In this document: positions 1 through 10,562 of the stretch, in pieces
Position numbering within the stretch: the stretch's first letter is position 1
How the letters are laid out: every line of letters begins with the position of its first letter
From: Arabiibacter massiliensis
GTDB taxonomy: Bacteria; Actinomycetota; Coriobacteriia; Coriobacteriales; Eggerthellaceae
DNA: 64,000 bases
Direction of reading: 5' to 3'
Assembly (NCBI RefSeq): GCF_900169505.1
Contig: NZ_LT827021.1
Span: 1,178,001-1,242,000 of the forward strand
Position numbers and translations under genes: made by a program
Notes under the pieces: generated by a model
What the model was told of the DNA's origin: nothing
The model's database searches: none
Seen by the model: only the letters and a program-made list of their open reading frames with translations

Positions 1-389
1 GCGAATTCCTGAAAGGTGGCCGAGCCCAGCAGAAGGTCGAGAAACGAGCTGCCGCCCGTGCGGTACATGCTGCTCGCGCGCGCCGCGAGGCGCTCCTGCA
101 CGTCGGCGATCTGCGCGCTGGCCTCGTCGATGCGCCCTTGGGCCTCGTCGCGGTTCGCCTCCGCCTCGGCCTGCGCGGCGAGGGCCTCGTCGTAGGCGTC
201 CGCCGCCTGCTCGAGCGTCGACTGCATGGAGTCGAGGGTCGCGAGCGCGGCCTGCGCCTCGGCCCGCTTCTCGGCGGACGACGGGTCGGCGTGCGCCGGC
301 GTCGGGGCGACGAGAACGGCCGCCATGAGGATGGCGGCGAGTATCGCCAGGATGCCGAAGGGGCGGGCGAGGGAAACGGGCTTCTGCAT
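1..389 (-). CDS. Exported coiled-coil protein, PcsB/CwlO-like N-terminus (partial)
   Basis: The reading frame starts at the ATG at 389 and runs off the left edge, so only about 129 residues are visible. They begin with a signal peptide (MQKPVSLARPFGILAILAAI, then a hydrophobic stretch ending in APTPAHA, probable cleavage before DPSS). An Ala/Glu/Gln-rich coiled coil follows. The segment SSMYRTGGSSFLDLLLGSA matches the end of the coiled-coil domain of PcsB/CwlO-type cell-wall proteins. Such proteins usually carry a C-terminal NlpC/P60 or CHAP hydrolase domain, which would lie outside the window. A role in regulated peptidoglycan cleavage is inferred from the family only. Confidence 0.7.
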   Translation of the reverse strand, partial: MQKPVSLARPFGILAILAAILMAAVLVAPTPAHADPSSAEKRAEAQAALATLDSMQSTLEQAADAYDEALAAQAEAEANRDEAQGRIDEASAQIADVQERLAARASSMYRTGGSSFLDLLLGSATFQEF

Positions 390-546
390 GCGAGGTACCT
401 CCACGTGCGTTCGATGCGTGTGCGTGCTGGCGTCCAGTGTAGCAGAACAGGCCGGGCGTTTCCGAAGCGTGAGCCGATCACTACACGATCGACACGCCTC
501 CCATCAGCCACGATGCCGGCACAGCGGCGCAGGCCTCAACCGGAGG

Positions 547-1041
547 TTACAGCATGCCGCCTGCGCGCTCGAAGCCCTCGTCGCGCACGCGGCCCTCGCC
601 GTCGGCCGCGGCCGTGGCCAGCTCGTCGCAGCGCTCGTTCTCCGCGTGGCCCGCGTGGCCCTTCACCCACACGAACTCCACCTGGTGCGGCCGCTTCGCC
701 GCGAGCAGGCGCTTCCACAGATCGACGTTCTTCACGGGCTCCTTCTTGGCGTTCTTCCAGCCGCGCTTGAGCCAGCCGTCCACCCAGTGCTGGTTGAAGG
801 CGTTCACCACGTACTGCGAGTCGGAGTAGAGCGTGATGTCGCAGGGGCTTTTGAGCGCCTCGAAGGCCGCGATCACGCCGAGGAGCTCCATGCGGTTGTT
901 GGTGGTGCGCTCGAAGCCCTGCGAGAGCTCCTTCTCATGCACGCGGCCGTTGCGGTCGACGAAGCGCATGACCGCGCCGTAGCCGCCGGGGCCGGGGTTC
1001 CCGCGAGCCGCGCCGTCGGTGAAGATGTCTACGTGAAGCAT
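547..1041 (-). CDS. rnhA: Ribonuclease HI
   Basis: A 164-residue protein of normal RNase HI length that cleaves the RNA strand of RNA-DNA hybrids in the cytoplasm. The catalytic set is visible: Asp9 in [13 protein letters not shown], Glu52 in NNRMEL, Asp74 in LYSDSQY, His129 in KGHAGH and Asp139 in NERCDELA. It starts 14 bp after the metG stop and is probably the last gene of the sppA-metG-rnhA operon. The start fits the family N-terminus, although a longer frame runs upstream through metG antisense-like sequence. Confidence 0.95.
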   Translation of the reverse strand: MLHVDIFTDGAARGNPGPGGYGAVMRFVDRNGRVHEKELSQGFERTTNNRMELLGVIAAFEALKSPCDITLYSDSQYVVNAFNQHWVDGWLKRGWKNAKKEPVKNVDLWKRLLAAKRPHQVEFVWVKGHAGHAENERCDELATAAADGEGRVRDEGFERAGGML

Positions 1042-1055
1042 GCGCGCCTTTCGCG

Positions 1056-3083
1056 TCACTTGTACTGGCTCGGGTGCTTCTCGAAGAAGTCGAAGCGGGG
1101 CGGCAGCTCGCGGATGCGGTGGCGGCGTTCGGCCAGCTCGCCGGCGCTGCACAGCTCGTCGACGTCCTCGAAGTCGTAGTTCCAGCTGAAGAACTCGTCG
1201 AACTCGAAGCTCAGGTAGTCGCAGATCTTCTCCGCGCCGGAGGGCACCACGGGGTGCATGAGCAGCGTCGCCACGCGCAGGAGGTAGAACGAGTCCACGA
1301 GCACCTGGCGGCGCGCCTCGTCGTCGCCGGCGAGCTCCGCCTCGCGGATGCCGTCGGTCCAGCGCTTGTTCGCCCAGCGGATGAACTCGTCCATGATGGA
1401 CATGATGGTATGCAGCTCCGCACGGCGCATCGTGGCGTCGTAGGCGGCCAGCGTCGCGTGGGCCTTCTCCACCACATCCCCGCTCACCTCGCCGAGCGGC
1501 AGGTAGCCCTCGAAGTTCTTCTGCGCCTCGTAGAAGCAGCTGCGGGCCAGGCGGTTGAACACGTTGGTGAGCAGCGCGCCCTCCTTGAGCACCGGGTCGG
1601 CCACGCGCGTGTCGGCCAGCTCCTCGGGGGTGGCCAGGTAGGGCTTGGGCTTGAAGCCCACCGACTTCTGGTCCAGCCCGAGCGCCAGGAAGTGCGCGCG
1701 CAGTTGCTCGACGGTGTAGTGGTCCAGAAGCTCGTCGGCCGTGGGCGGCTTCACGGCGCCCGACGACGAGGCCTTCTTGTCGCCGAACAGGATGTGGTGG
1801 TTGGCCACGAGCGTGGTCTGGCGGATGGGGTTCTCCGTCACGCCGGGCGCGAGGATGTCGCCGGGGCGCAGCGCCTCGATGAGGGCCGGCTGCGCCACGC
1901 CGTAGAAGTACAGGTTGTCCTGGCCGATGAACTGGAACACCTCGGCGTCCTTCGAGCACCACCAGTCGCGCCAGCTGCCCCGCGGCATGCCCCGCTGGTC
2001 GTTCACGGCCATGGTGAACGACATGGGCGCCCACAGGCTCTCGGGCCAGCACCACACGGTGAGCCCCTCGAGCCCGTCGATGACCGGGGCTTTCACGCCC
2101 CACTCGATGTTGCCCGTGATGCGGAACGGCACGAGCGCCTTGCCGGTGCGGAAGCGGATGCCCGCGCGCCCGAGCACCTCGCGGGCCGCGTCGCGCGCGT
2201 CGATGTCGGCGAACTCGATCTCGAAGCTCTGCTTGCCCTTCTCAGGTTCGCGCAGCTCGTGGGCCGGCAGGTCGGCGGCCACGGCCTCGTACGCCTCGCG
2301 CGCGTCGTTCTTGATGTAGACGACCGGCGGGGCCAGGAATTCCTTGATGGCCTGCGGCACGATGGCGCGCACGTCCGGGTTGGCCTCGAGCGCCTCCACG
2401 TGCGCGCGCAAAAACTCCGCGAACGCGGGCAGGTCGAAGTACCAGTTCTCCACCGGGCGCATCTCGGGCTCGACGCCCGTGAGGGACGACTTCGGCGCGA
2501 TGAGGTCCTCCGGCGCGTAGCTGTGCCCCAGGTCGCACTCGTCGGCGTAGCCGTGCTCGGACTTGCAGCCCTGCACGGGGCAGCGCCCGACCACCTGGCG
2601 GCCGTTCAAGAACGTCTTCGCCTCGGGGTCGTAGAACTGAAGCGTGCTGCGGCGCTGCAAGTGGCCGTTCTCGTGCAGCTTCTCGATGAACTTCTCGCTG
2701 ATGAGCTGGTGCACGTCGCCGGAGTGGCCGATGTTGGAGCCCTCGTAGATGTCCAGGCTGATGCCGTAGGAGTCGAGCGTCGCCTTCTGGGCGGCGTGGT
2801 TGTTGAGCACGTACTCCTCGATGGTGCCGTCGAACTCGCCGGCCTCCACGAGCTTGCGGTAGCCCTCGTTGATGGGCGAGCCGAAGCAGTCGGTGCCGCT
2901 GATGAAGCGCACGTTGGCCGCGCCGATGCGGTCGCGCAGGAAGCGCGCGAAGGCGTCGGCCGGCACGAACACGCCGGCGATGTGGCCGAAGTGCAGCGGC
3001 TTGTTGCCGTAGGGCATGCCCGCCGTGACGACGGCCCGCTTGGGCCAGGAGGTCCGCTCATGGTTACCGCGCGATGCTGCCAT
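1056..3083 (-). CDS. metG: Methionyl-tRNA synthetase
   Basis: A 675-residue class I synthetase that charges tRNA-Met. The HIGH-type motif appears as HFGHIAG near residue 32. A zinc-type knuckle with [16 protein letters not shown] lies at about 167-182. The anticodon-binding helical domain fills the C-terminal third, and there is no C-terminal tRBD/EMAP extension. The KMSKS loop is unusual: the expected position reads [13 protein letters not shown]. The start at 3083 is preceded by GGAGCTGGAAAACG and overlaps the end of sppA by 20 bp, which suggests translational coupling. The enzyme call is firm; the meaning of the KMSKS variant is open. Confidence 0.94.
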   Translation of the reverse strand: MAASRGNHERTSWPKRAVVTAGMPYGNKPLHFGHIAGVFVPADAFARFLRDRIGAANVRFISGTDCFGSPINEGYRKLVEAGEFDGTIEEYVLNNHAAQKATLDSYGISLDIYEGSNIGHSGDVHQLISEKFIEKLHENGHLQRRSTLQFYDPEAKTFLNGRQVVGRCPVQGCKSEHGYADECDLGHSYAPEDLIAPKSSLTGVEPEMRPVENWYFDLPAFAEFLRAHVEALEANPDVRAIVPQAIKEFLAPPVVYIKNDAREAYEAVAADLPAHELREPEKGKQSFEIEFADIDARDAAREVLGRAGIRFRTGKALVPFRITGNIEWGVKAPVIDGLEGLTVWCWPESLWAPMSFTMAVNDQRGMPRGSWRDWWCSKDAEVFQFIGQDNLYFYGVAQPALIEALRPGDILAPGVTENPIRQTTLVANHHILFGDKKASSSGAVKPPTADELLDHYTVEQLRAHFLALGLDQKSVGFKPKPYLATPEELADTRVADPVLKEGALLTNVFNRLARSCFYEAQKNFEGYLPLGEVSGDVVEKAHATLAAYDATMRRAELHTIMSIMDEFIRWANKRWTDGIREAELAGDDEARRQVLVDSFYLLRVATLLMHPVVPSGAEKICDYLSFEFDEFFSWNYDFEDVDELCSAGELAERRHRIRELPPRFDFFEKHPSQYK

Positions 3084-4128
3084 CGTTTTCCAGCTCCTTC
3101 AGCGCTCGGGCTATCTCGTCTGTGGTGATCTCGTTCTCGGACATGAGGCCGAGCAGGCTCGACAGGCCGTCGATCTCCTCTCGCAGGCTCACGGTCGCGT
3201 AGTGCGACAGGCCCGCGAGCTCGGCCGCCTTGGCCACCGCGTCCTCCTTCGTGCCGATCTCGTCGGCCAGGCCGTTGTCGACCGCCTCCATGCCGGTGAA
3301 CGTCATGCCGGTGGCCAGCGCGCGCACCTCGTCCTCGCCCATGCCGCGGCCCTCGGCCACGGTCTGGATGAACGTGGCGTTGATCTGGTCGACCTGGGCC
3401 TGGTAGTAGGCGCGCTCCTCCTCGGTGAGCGGGCGCGTGCCGGAGCTGGAGTCCTTGCTGTCGGCGCTGGCGATGTTATCCACCGAGATGCCGAGCTTCT
3501 CCAGGAGTCCCGTCAGGTCGGTCACCTGCATGACAGTGCCGATGGAGCCGATGGCCGTGGTCTTGGCCGTGTAGATGTAGTCGGCCTGCGAGGATATCTC
3601 GTAGGCGGCGCTCGCGTTGATCGACGCGCTCGACACCACGACGGGCTTGCCGGTGGATTCGGAGAACTCGCGCACGTAGGCCGACATCTCCTCCCCCGCC
3701 GTGGCGGTGCCGCCGCCGGAGTTGACGCGCAGCACGACCGCCTTGATGCGGTTGTTCTCCTCGGCGCGGTCGAGCTGCTTCTTCAGGCCCTCGGGGCTCG
3801 CGGTGGTGCCGTCGTACTGGATGGTGCCGTCGATGTCGATGACGGCCACCGCGTCCTGCGTGAGGTAGTCGACGTCGTCGGCGGCGGCGAGGGAGCCGAA
3901 CGATCCGAACGAAGACGCCATCATGGACGTGCACGAAAGCATGCCGATGGCCAGGAGCGCGAACACGCAGAGCACGCACACGAGCGCGACGATCCAGCCG
4001 CGGCTCTTCTTAGGCTGCTGGGGCGGGTACGGCTGCTGCGGGGCGCCGTACGCGGGTTGCGGAGCGGGCTGCTGCGGGGCGGGCTGCTGCCACACCTGCT
4101 GCTGCCAGTTGCTGTTGTCTTGGGACAT
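3064..4128 (-). CDS. sppA: Signal peptide peptidase SppA
   Basis: A 354-residue membrane serine protease of the short Gram-positive SppA type, which degrades cleaved signal peptides. Residues 1-40 are a Gln/Pro-rich cytoplasmic tail and one membrane helix spans about 44-66. The S49 protease domain follows. Ser173 in SINASAAY is the probable nucleophile and Lys225 in SADSKDSSSG the general base; RPLTEEER is a family signature just after it. It is the first gene of the sppA-metG-rnhA run, and its stop lies inside the start of metG. A hairpin separates it from rho upstream. Confidence 0.92.
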   Translation of the reverse strand: MSQDNSNWQQQVWQQPAPQQPAPQPAYGAPQQPYPPQQPKKSRGWIVALVCVLCVFALLAIGMLSCTSMMASSFGSFGSLAAADDVDYLTQDAVAVIDIDGTIQYDGTTASPEGLKKQLDRAEENNRIKAVVLRVNSGGGTATAGEEMSAYVREFSESTGKPVVVSSASINASAAYEISSQADYIYTAKTTAIGSIGTVMQVTDLTGLLEKLGISVDNIASADSKDSSSGTRPLTEEERAYYQAQVDQINATFIQTVAEGRGMGEDEVRALATGMTFTGMEAVDNGLADEIGTKEDAVAKAAELAGLSHYATVSLREEIDGLSSLLGLMSENEITTDEIARALKELENDGSIAR

Positions 4129-4172
4129 GCATCCTCCTCGTTCGAGCGTGCGACCATACTACCGCACGCTGC

Positions 4173-4203
4173 GAGGAACCGCGCCACGGGGGCGCGGTTC
4201 CTC
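4173..4203 (-). terminator. 13-bp perfect hairpin between rho and sppA
   Basis: GAGGAACCGCGCC (4173-4185) pairs perfectly with 4191-4203 around a 5-nt loop. It follows the rho stop and precedes sppA. No T-run follows on either strand, so it would be a U-less terminator of the kind often seen in high-GC actinobacteria. It could also be an RNA processing or stability element. Confidence 0.55.
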
Positions 4204-4265
4204 GGCGGTTCTCCATGAGCGGGCTGCGCGCGGGCCGCCTTGCCGGGCGGGCGGCGGCGGGGCGG

Positions 4266-5987
4266 CTAGAACTCGATGCTGCCGTCCGCCTTGCTGTGCT
4301 GGGCCTTCTTCGCGGTGCGCACCAGGAACTCCTGGTTGGTGTCGGTCTGCTTGAGCGACTTGATGAGCATGTCCATGGCGCGCTCGGTGTTGTTGGTGTT
4401 GGCGAGGATCCGGCGCACGGCCCAGATGAGCGGCGCCTCCTGCGGCTCGAGCAGCAGGTCCTCCTTGCGGGTGCCGGAGGCCACCGGGTCGATGGCCGGG
4501 AAGATGCGGCGGTCGGCCAGGTTGCGGTCGAGCTTGAGCTCCATGTTGCCGGTGCCCTTGAACTCCTCGAAGATGACCTCGTCCATCTTCGACCCCGTGT
4601 CGACGAGCGCCGAGGCCAGGATGGTGAGGCTGCCGCCATGCTCGATGTTGCGCGCGGCGCCGAGGAAGCGCTTGGGCGGGTAGAGCGCCGTGGAGTCGAC
4701 GCCGCCCGACAGGATGCGGCCCGACGCGGGCTGCGCCAGGTTGTAGGCGCGCGCGAGGCGGGTGAGCGAGTCGAGCAGCACCACGACGTCCTTGCCGCAC
4801 TCCACGAGCCGCTTGGCGCGCTCGATGACCAGCTCGGACACGGCGATGTGGTTCTCGGTGGGCATGTCGAACGTGGAGGAGATGACCTCGCCCTTGATGG
4901 AGCGCTCCATGTCCGTGACCTCTTCGGGGCGCTCGTCCACGAGCAGGCACATGAGGTGCACCTCGGGGTTGTTCGCGCTGATGGCGGCCGCGATATCCTT
5001 CAGGATGGTGGTCTTGCCGGCCTTGGGCGGGCTCACGATGAGTCCGCGCTGACCCTTGCCGATGGGGCTCACGAGGTCGATGACGCGGGCCGTGATGGTG
5101 TTCTTGCCGTGCTCCATGATGAGGCACTCGTCCGGGTAGACCGGCGTGAGGTCGCCGAAGCGCACGCGGGCGCCGAGCTCCTCGACGGGCGTGCCGTTGA
5201 CGGCCGTGACCTTCTGGATGGCGGCGTACTTCTCGTTCTCGCGCGCCGGGCGCGTCTGGCCGGCCACGAGGTCGCCCTTGCGCAGGCCGTTGCGGCGGAT
5301 GGTGGAAAGCCCCACGTAGCAGTCCGACTCGCTCGGCAGGTAGCCCTGCGTGCGGAGGAACCCGTACCCGTCGGCGAGGATGTCCAGGATGCCCGACACC
5401 TCGATGAATCCCTCGGCCTTGACGCTGGCCTTGAAGACGGCCTCCACGAGCTCGGCCTTCTTGAGGCCCGTCACGTCGACGTTGAGCTCGGCGGCCTTCT
5501 CGCGCAGCTCGGCCACCTTGAGCTTGGCCAGCTCCTCGCGCGAGACGCTCGGCTGCATCTCGCGGGGGCCGCGGTTGTTCTCGTGCGGACGGCGCTGGCG
5601 GCGGTTGTTCTGGTTGCTGCCGCCCTGCTTGTTGCCCGCGTTGTTCTGGCGCTGGCCGCCGTTCTGCTTCTGGCGGTTCTGGTTGCCCTGCCCCTGGTTG
5701 CGGCCGCTCGAGTTCTGGCCGGGGCGCTTGGCGGTGTTGCCGCCCTGCTGCTGCGGGGCGCTCTGGCCGCCCGCCTTCACGGACTTGCGCGGCTGGCGCG
5801 CGGGGCGCTGCGCGGGGGCGGGCGCGTCGGCTTTGGGCTCGGATGCCGGCTTGGCCTCCGCGGCCTTGGCGGGCTGGGCCTTCTCGGCCGGGGCCTTCGC
5901 CTTCACGCTCGTGGAGCGGCGGCGCGTCGGCTTGGCGGCCGGCGCGGGGGCCTCGGGCGCCATGGTGGCTGATTCGTTCTCGCTCAT
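4266..5987 (-). CDS. rho: Transcription termination factor Rho
   Basis: A 573-residue hexameric RNA helicase that ends transcription at Rho-dependent sites. The first 145 residues are a long low-complexity insert, Ala/Pro/Lys-rich and then Asn/Gln/Arg/Gly-rich (QNRQKQNGGQRQNNAGNKQ), before the Rho_N helix region (SREELAKLKVAELREKA). The cold-shock RNA-binding domain and the RecA-like ATPase follow, with Walker A PPKAGKTT, VDERPEEVTDM, and the Q/R-loop area SLTRLARAYN. Such N-terminal inserts are known in actinobacterial Rho proteins and may drive RNA binding or phase separation. The start ATG overlaps the upstream aldolase stop as ATGA, so the two genes are coupled. Confidence 0.95.
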   Translation of the reverse strand: MSENESATMAPEAPAPAAKPTRRRSTSVKAKAPAEKAQPAKAAEAKPASEPKADAPAPAQRPARQPRKSVKAGGQSAPQQQGGNTAKRPGQNSSGRNQGQGNQNRQKQNGGQRQNNAGNKQGGSNQNNRRQRRPHENNRGPREMQPSVSREELAKLKVAELREKAAELNVDVTGLKKAELVEAVFKASVKAEGFIEVSGILDILADGYGFLRTQGYLPSESDCYVGLSTIRRNGLRKGDLVAGQTRPARENEKYAAIQKVTAVNGTPVEELGARVRFGDLTPVYPDECLIMEHGKNTITARVIDLVSPIGKGQRGLIVSPPKAGKTTILKDIAAAISANNPEVHLMCLLVDERPEEVTDMERSIKGEVISSTFDMPTENHIAVSELVIERAKRLVECGKDVVVLLDSLTRLARAYNLAQPASGRILSGGVDSTALYPPKRFLGAARNIEHGGSLTILASALVDTGSKMDEVIFEEFKGTGNMELKLDRNLADRRIFPAIDPVASGTRKEDLLLEPQEAPLIWAVRRILANTNNTERAMDMLIKSLKQTDTNQEFLVRTAKKAQHSKADGSIEF

Positions 5988-6646
5988 GCGTTCTGCACTT
6001 TCTCCCAGTCCTTGAGGAACGCCTCGAGGCCGCGGTCGGTCAGGGGATGCTGCACGCACTTCTTGAGCGCGCCGAAGGGCACGGTGGCGATGTCGGCGCC
6101 CATGAGGGCCGCCTGCGCCACGTGGTTCGCGCTGCGCACCGAGGCGGCGATGATCTCCACGTCGTGGCCGAAGTCGTAGTTGCCCACGGCCGTGACCACG
6201 TCGGCCAGCTGGCTGATGCCGTCCTCGGAGATGTCGTCGAAGCGGCCCACGAACGGGCTGATGTAGCGGGCGCCGGCGCGCGCGGCCATGATGGCCTGCG
6301 GCACGGTGAAGCACAGCGTCATGTTCACCGGGATGCCCTCGGCGGCCAGCTGCTTGGTGGCGGCCAGGCCCTCGATCATGGTGGGCAGCTTCACCACCAC
6401 GTTCGGGGCCAGCGCGGCCAGCTCGCGGCCGTCGCGGACCATCTCGTCGCGCGTCATGGCGACGCTCTCGGCCGACACGGGGCCGTCGACGATCTCGCAG
6501 ATGCGCTTGATGTGGTTGTGGAAATCGGCGAGCTTGCCGCCCGTGCGGGCGTACAGCGTCGGGTTCGTGGTCACGCCCGCGAGCACGCCCCAGCTGGCCG
6601 CCTCTTCGATCTCAGCGAGATCGGCGGTGTCGAGAAAAAACTTCAC
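5984..6646 (-). CDS. fsa: Transaldolase / fructose-6-phosphate aldolase
   Basis: A 220-residue protein of the short transaldolase (TalC/FSA) family, a class I aldolase of central sugar-phosphate metabolism. The N-terminus KFFLDTADLAEIEE, the Schiff-base lysine in VVKLPTMIEG and GARYISPFVGR are all typical. I chose the GTG at 6646 because AGGAGG lies five bases upstream; an in-frame ATG further out lacks this and would add residues the family does not have. Its last bases overlap the rho start (ATGA). Short family members can be true transaldolases or F6P aldolases, and the sequence alone does not separate them here. Confidence 0.88.
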   Translation of the reverse strand: MKFFLDTADLAEIEEAASWGVLAGVTTNPTLYARTGGKLADFHNHIKRICEIVDGPVSAESVAMTRDEMVRDGRELAALAPNVVVKLPTMIEGLAATKQLAAEGIPVNMTLCFTVPQAIMAARAGARYISPFVGRFDDISEDGISQLADVVTAVGNYDFGHDVEIIAASVRSANHVAQAALMGADIATVPFGALKKCVQHPLTDRGLEAFLKDWEKVQNA

Positions 6647-6878
6647 CCAGTCCTCCTTATGCATTGGCTTTCGGCTTGAAACGCGCGGGAATGCGCGCAT
6701 GGGTTCCGTGAGAAGAGGTGCAATGTGATGGGTTTTCTTCCTTGAAAGGATATGAACTGGGGTTCATGGTATCGCATGTTCCCCCGTCGTTCAAGCGAAA
6801 AGCCGGGTCGTTCGTGTAATTGCGATGGAGGCGCGCTGACGGATCGGTGCAGATGCGCGCCCATGGGACGCCGAAGCG

Positions 6879-9056
6879 TCAGCTCGCGATGCGCCTGAGG
6901 CGCTCGAGGGAGAGCTCCATCGTGCGCTCGCGGGTGACGTTCTCCACGAGGCCGACCGCCTTGTCGGGAGCGCCCGACCCGCTTCGGACCGCCATGAGCG
7001 TGACGCGGTTGTACGCGATAGAGCCGTCGCCCATGTGCGCGCGGATGACGGCGGAGGCGCGCTCGGCGCCGTCGTAGATGGCCTCGTAGACGCCGCGGAA
7101 CTCGTCGACGGACTCCTCGGCCACCGTGCCCTGCTCGATGAAGCCCTCCGGCGCGGCGACGGCCGTGGCCGTAAGGCCGAAGGCGCGCCGGACGAACTCG
7201 GAGTAACGGGCGGTGCGCGTGGGGATGTCGAGCTCGAACACCACGAGGCTCGTGGCCTCCATGGCCAGCTCGAAGCGCCGCTCGCTCACGCGCAGGGCCT
7301 CGAGGTCCTCCATGTGGGCCGTCACGTCGGCGACGGTGCCGTAGAGGGTGGCCGCTTCCCCGCCGCCGTTGAGCAAAAACAGCCGCACCTTGCACCAGCG
7401 CAGCATGCCCTCGCCCTCGCGGCGCACGACCACCTCAACCCCGTCGTCGGGGCACGACTCGACGACGGCGCGGGCCGCATCGAGGAAGGGCGCGCGGTCG
7501 TCCTCGTGCAGGAAGGGCAGCACGCTGCCGCCTTCCGAGGCCGCGCCCTGCTCCCGCTCGAACGGCGAGAACAGGCGGCGGTAGGCGAGGTTGCCGCGCA
7601 GGAACCGCACGTCGCCGTCGGCGTAGGTGTAGAGCGCCACCGCGCCGATGATGTTCTCGAGCACGCGGTCGCTGATCATGTTCTCGTGCAGCAGGTCCTT
7701 GAAGTCGAGGATGGGGCGGCGGGCCTCCTCAAGCGGACGGCTCTCGTAGTCGACGCCCGCGCCGTGCTCGAGGCGTTTCGCGAAGTCCTCGGCGCTCATC
7801 GGGCGCGCGAAGTGGTAGCCCTGCCCGTAGGCGCAGCCCGCGTCCAAAAGGAAGTCTACCTGCGAGCGCGTCTCCACCCCCTCGGCGATGACCGGCAGGT
7901 CGAGCCAGCGCGCCATGTGGATGACCGACTCCATGATATCCTTGCTGCGGCGGTCGTCGCGGTCGAGGAAGCGCAGGTCGATCTTGAGCACATCGACGTT
8001 GATGTCCTTGAGCATGTTGAGCGACGAGTAGCCGCTGCCGAAGTCGTCCATGAGCACCGTGAAGCCGCGCTCGGCGAGCGCGTCGATGGCCTCGACGATG
8101 CGGTCGGGGCGCTCGGAGTAGGCGCTCTCGGTGATCTCCACCTCCAGAAGCGACGGATCGATGCCGTAGCGCGCGGCGATGCCCTCGAGCTCGGCGGGCA
8201 CGTCCATCAGGTAGATGTCGGCGCGCGACACGTTCACCGAAACGGGCACGGGGCGCACGCCGCGATCGACCAGGCCGCGTATCCACTCGGCCGCCTTCTC
8301 CCACACGCGCACGTCGAGCGAGCGGATGAGGCCGTTGCGCTCGAGCAGCGGGATGAACTCGAGGGGCGGGACGATGCCGCGCTGTGGGTCGAGCCAGCGC
8401 ACGAGCGCCTCCGCGCCCACCACCGCGCCGGTGCGCATGTTGCACTTGGGCTGGAAGAACGGCACGATGCGGTCCTCGCGCAGCGCGGCTTCGATGCCGC
8501 AGACGACGGCGCGCTCGCGCAGCAGCTCCTCGCGCATGCCCGGATCGTAGCGGGCGACGCGGTCGAAGTAGCTGCCCTTCACCGTGCGCAGGGCGATGAC
8601 GGCCCGGTCGCACATGACGCTGACGGCCTGGCGCGAGTCCTCGACGAGGTAGATGCCCGCGCGGAAGATGGCGTCCACGCCGAGCGGGCAGGCCGACGCG
8701 ATGTCGATGAGCGCGCTCTCGACCGACCGGGGATCGAGGGCCTCGGTGCACAGGGCGAACGTGTCGGCGGCGAGGCGCGCGAGCGGAAGGCAGCCGTCGG
8801 GAGAGAAGCGCTCCTTGAGGGCGCCGGCGAAAAAGCGCAGCAGCTCGTCGCCGCGCTCGAGCCCGTAGAGGTCGTTGAGCAGCTTGAAGTGGTCGATGTC
8901 GAAGCAGACGACGCAGGGGTCGCAGGCGCAAGGCAGCCAGGAGGAGGCTTCCTCGAAGAACGCTTCCTTTGACAGGAGACCCGTGAGCGAGTCGAGGCGC
9001 GCCGGGCCCTGAAGCCCGCCGTTGGCGGCGTTTGCGTGTTTCCCGGTCACGGCCAT
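6879..9056 (-). CDS. EAL phosphodiesterase with degenerate GGDEF and C-terminal PAS-like region
   Basis: A 725-residue cytoplasmic protein with no membrane segment. The order is a GGDEF-fold domain (about 20-170), an EAL domain (about 185-430) and two PAS-like segments (about 465-600 and 600-715). The GGDEF signature reads AADTF at residues 96-100, so cyclase activity is unlikely. The EAL domain looks complete: EALVRW at 216, SVNVSR, EITESA, MDDFGSGYSS, VLKIDL and AEGVET. The likely activity is c-di-GMP hydrolysis tuned by the PAS region; placing PAS after EAL is less common than the reverse. The start follows AGGAAGG. A diguanylate cyclase is encoded at 22.5-24.5 kb. Confidence 0.85.
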   Translation of the reverse strand: MAVTGKHANAANGGLQGPARLDSLTGLLSKEAFFEEASSWLPCACDPCVVCFDIDHFKLLNDLYGLERGDELLRFFAGALKERFSPDGCLPLARLAADTFALCTEALDPRSVESALIDIASACPLGVDAIFRAGIYLVEDSRQAVSVMCDRAVIALRTVKGSYFDRVARYDPGMREELLRERAVVCGIEAALREDRIVPFFQPKCNMRTGAVVGAEALVRWLDPQRGIVPPLEFIPLLERNGLIRSLDVRVWEKAAEWIRGLVDRGVRPVPVSVNVSRADIYLMDVPAELEGIAARYGIDPSLLEVEITESAYSERPDRIVEAIDALAERGFTVLMDDFGSGYSSLNMLKDINVDVLKIDLRFLDRDDRRSKDIMESVIHMARWLDLPVIAEGVETRSQVDFLLDAGCAYGQGYHFARPMSAEDFAKRLEHGAGVDYESRPLEEARRPILDFKDLLHENMISDRVLENIIGAVALYTYADGDVRFLRGNLAYRRLFSPFEREQGAASEGGSVLPFLHEDDRAPFLDAARAVVESCPDDGVEVVVRREGEGMLRWCKVRLFLLNGGGEAATLYGTVADVTAHMEDLEALRVSERRFELAMEATSLVVFELDIPTRTARYSEFVRRAFGLTATAVAAPEGFIEQGTVAEESVDEFRGVYEAIYDGAERASAVIRAHMGDGSIAYNRVTLMAVRSGSGAPDKAVGLVENVTRERTMELSLERLRRIAS

Positions 9057-9190
9057 GCCGACCTTCCTATCCTACACCATACTGAGATCACGGTATTATC
9101 GGCCCGGTCAGCGATCGCCGCAACCCCTACGTGGAAGGTTGGCTTTTTTGGCGGGGAAACCCCTCACGCCGCACGCGGCCCGCCTGCGGG

Positions 9191-9532
9191 TTAATCGGAA
9201 AGGCGCCCGCCTGCGGCCCGGATCGCACGGTAGAAGCAGCTGCGCTCGCCGGTGTGGCAGGCCGGGCCGGCCGGGTTCACGAGGGCGAGCAGCGTGTCGG
9301 CATCGCAGTCGTAGCGCAGCTCGACGAGGCGCTGGACGTTGCCGGAGGTGGCGCCCTTGCGCCAGAGTTCTTGGCGGCTGCGGCTCCAGAACACCGTCTC
9401 GCCGCGCTCGAGCGTGAGCGCGAGCGACTCCGCGCTCATCCACGCCATCATGAGCACCTCGAGCGTGCCCGCATCCTGCACGATGCACGGGATGAGGCCG
9501 TCAGGGTTGTAGGTGAGGTCAGGCAGATCCAT
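9191..9532 (-). CDS. hisI: Phosphoribosyl-AMP cyclohydrolase
   Basis: A 113-residue monofunctional HisI, the third step of histidine synthesis. The metal-binding residues lie in [13 protein letters not shown] and in the C-terminal [12 protein letters not shown]. There is no fused HisE domain. The start ATG at 9532 has AGGAGG seven bases upstream, which rules out the longer frame that begins inside repeat DNA. It is separated from hisF by a 260-bp repeat-filled spacer and may be expressed less tightly with the rest of the operon. Confidence 0.92.
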   Translation of the reverse strand: MDLPDLTYNPDGLIPCIVQDAGTLEVLMMAWMSAESLALTLERGETVFWSRSRQELWRKGATSGNVQRLVELRYDCDADTLLALVNPAGPACHTGERSCFYRAIRAAGGRLSD

Positions 9533-9605
9533 ATCGCTTCCTCCTTGCTCGCACAAATTCTGCAGCAGCTGCTGCACAATTACGGTTTCACCATTGACAC
9601 GCAGC

Positions 9606-9788
9606 ATGTCATCCTGAGCGGAGCGCGTCAGCGCATGCAGCATGTCATCCTGAGCGGAGCGCGCAGCGCGGAGTCGCGACGCGAAGCTAGTCCCTTTAGG
9701 GGAAGGATCCCGTGCGGTGTCAACCGTAAGCGTCCCTGCTGGCGCCGCACGGGATCCTTCGACTCGCTTACGCTCGCTCAGGATGACA
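9606..9788. repeat. Family A repeat (REP-like, inverted pair), copy A1
   Basis: Two left ends containing GTCATCCTGAGCGGAGCG (at 9607 and 9642) are followed by a unit ending AAGGATCCCGTGCGG. An inverted unit then runs from CCGCACGGGATCCTTCGACT to CGCTCAGGATGAC. The arms would fold into one long imperfect hairpin of about 145 nt. It fills the hisF-hisI spacer. Confidence 0.85.
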
Positions 9789-9793
9789 AAGCG

Positions 9794-10558
<765 letters not shown>

Positions 10559-10562
10559 CGTC

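Noticed and set aside
1074..3128. A 684-codon plus-strand frame opposite metG, and similar long antisense frames throughout
   Set aside because: High-GC coding DNA leaves long open frames on the opposite strand. The translations are His/Val/Arg/Leu-rich with no motifs, while the minus strand encodes a clear MetRS.
6752..6767. Operator-like inverted repeat ATGAAC...GTTCAT upstream of the aldolase gene
   Set aside because: Six-base arms are too short to stand out by chance, and no regulator or promoter context supports it.
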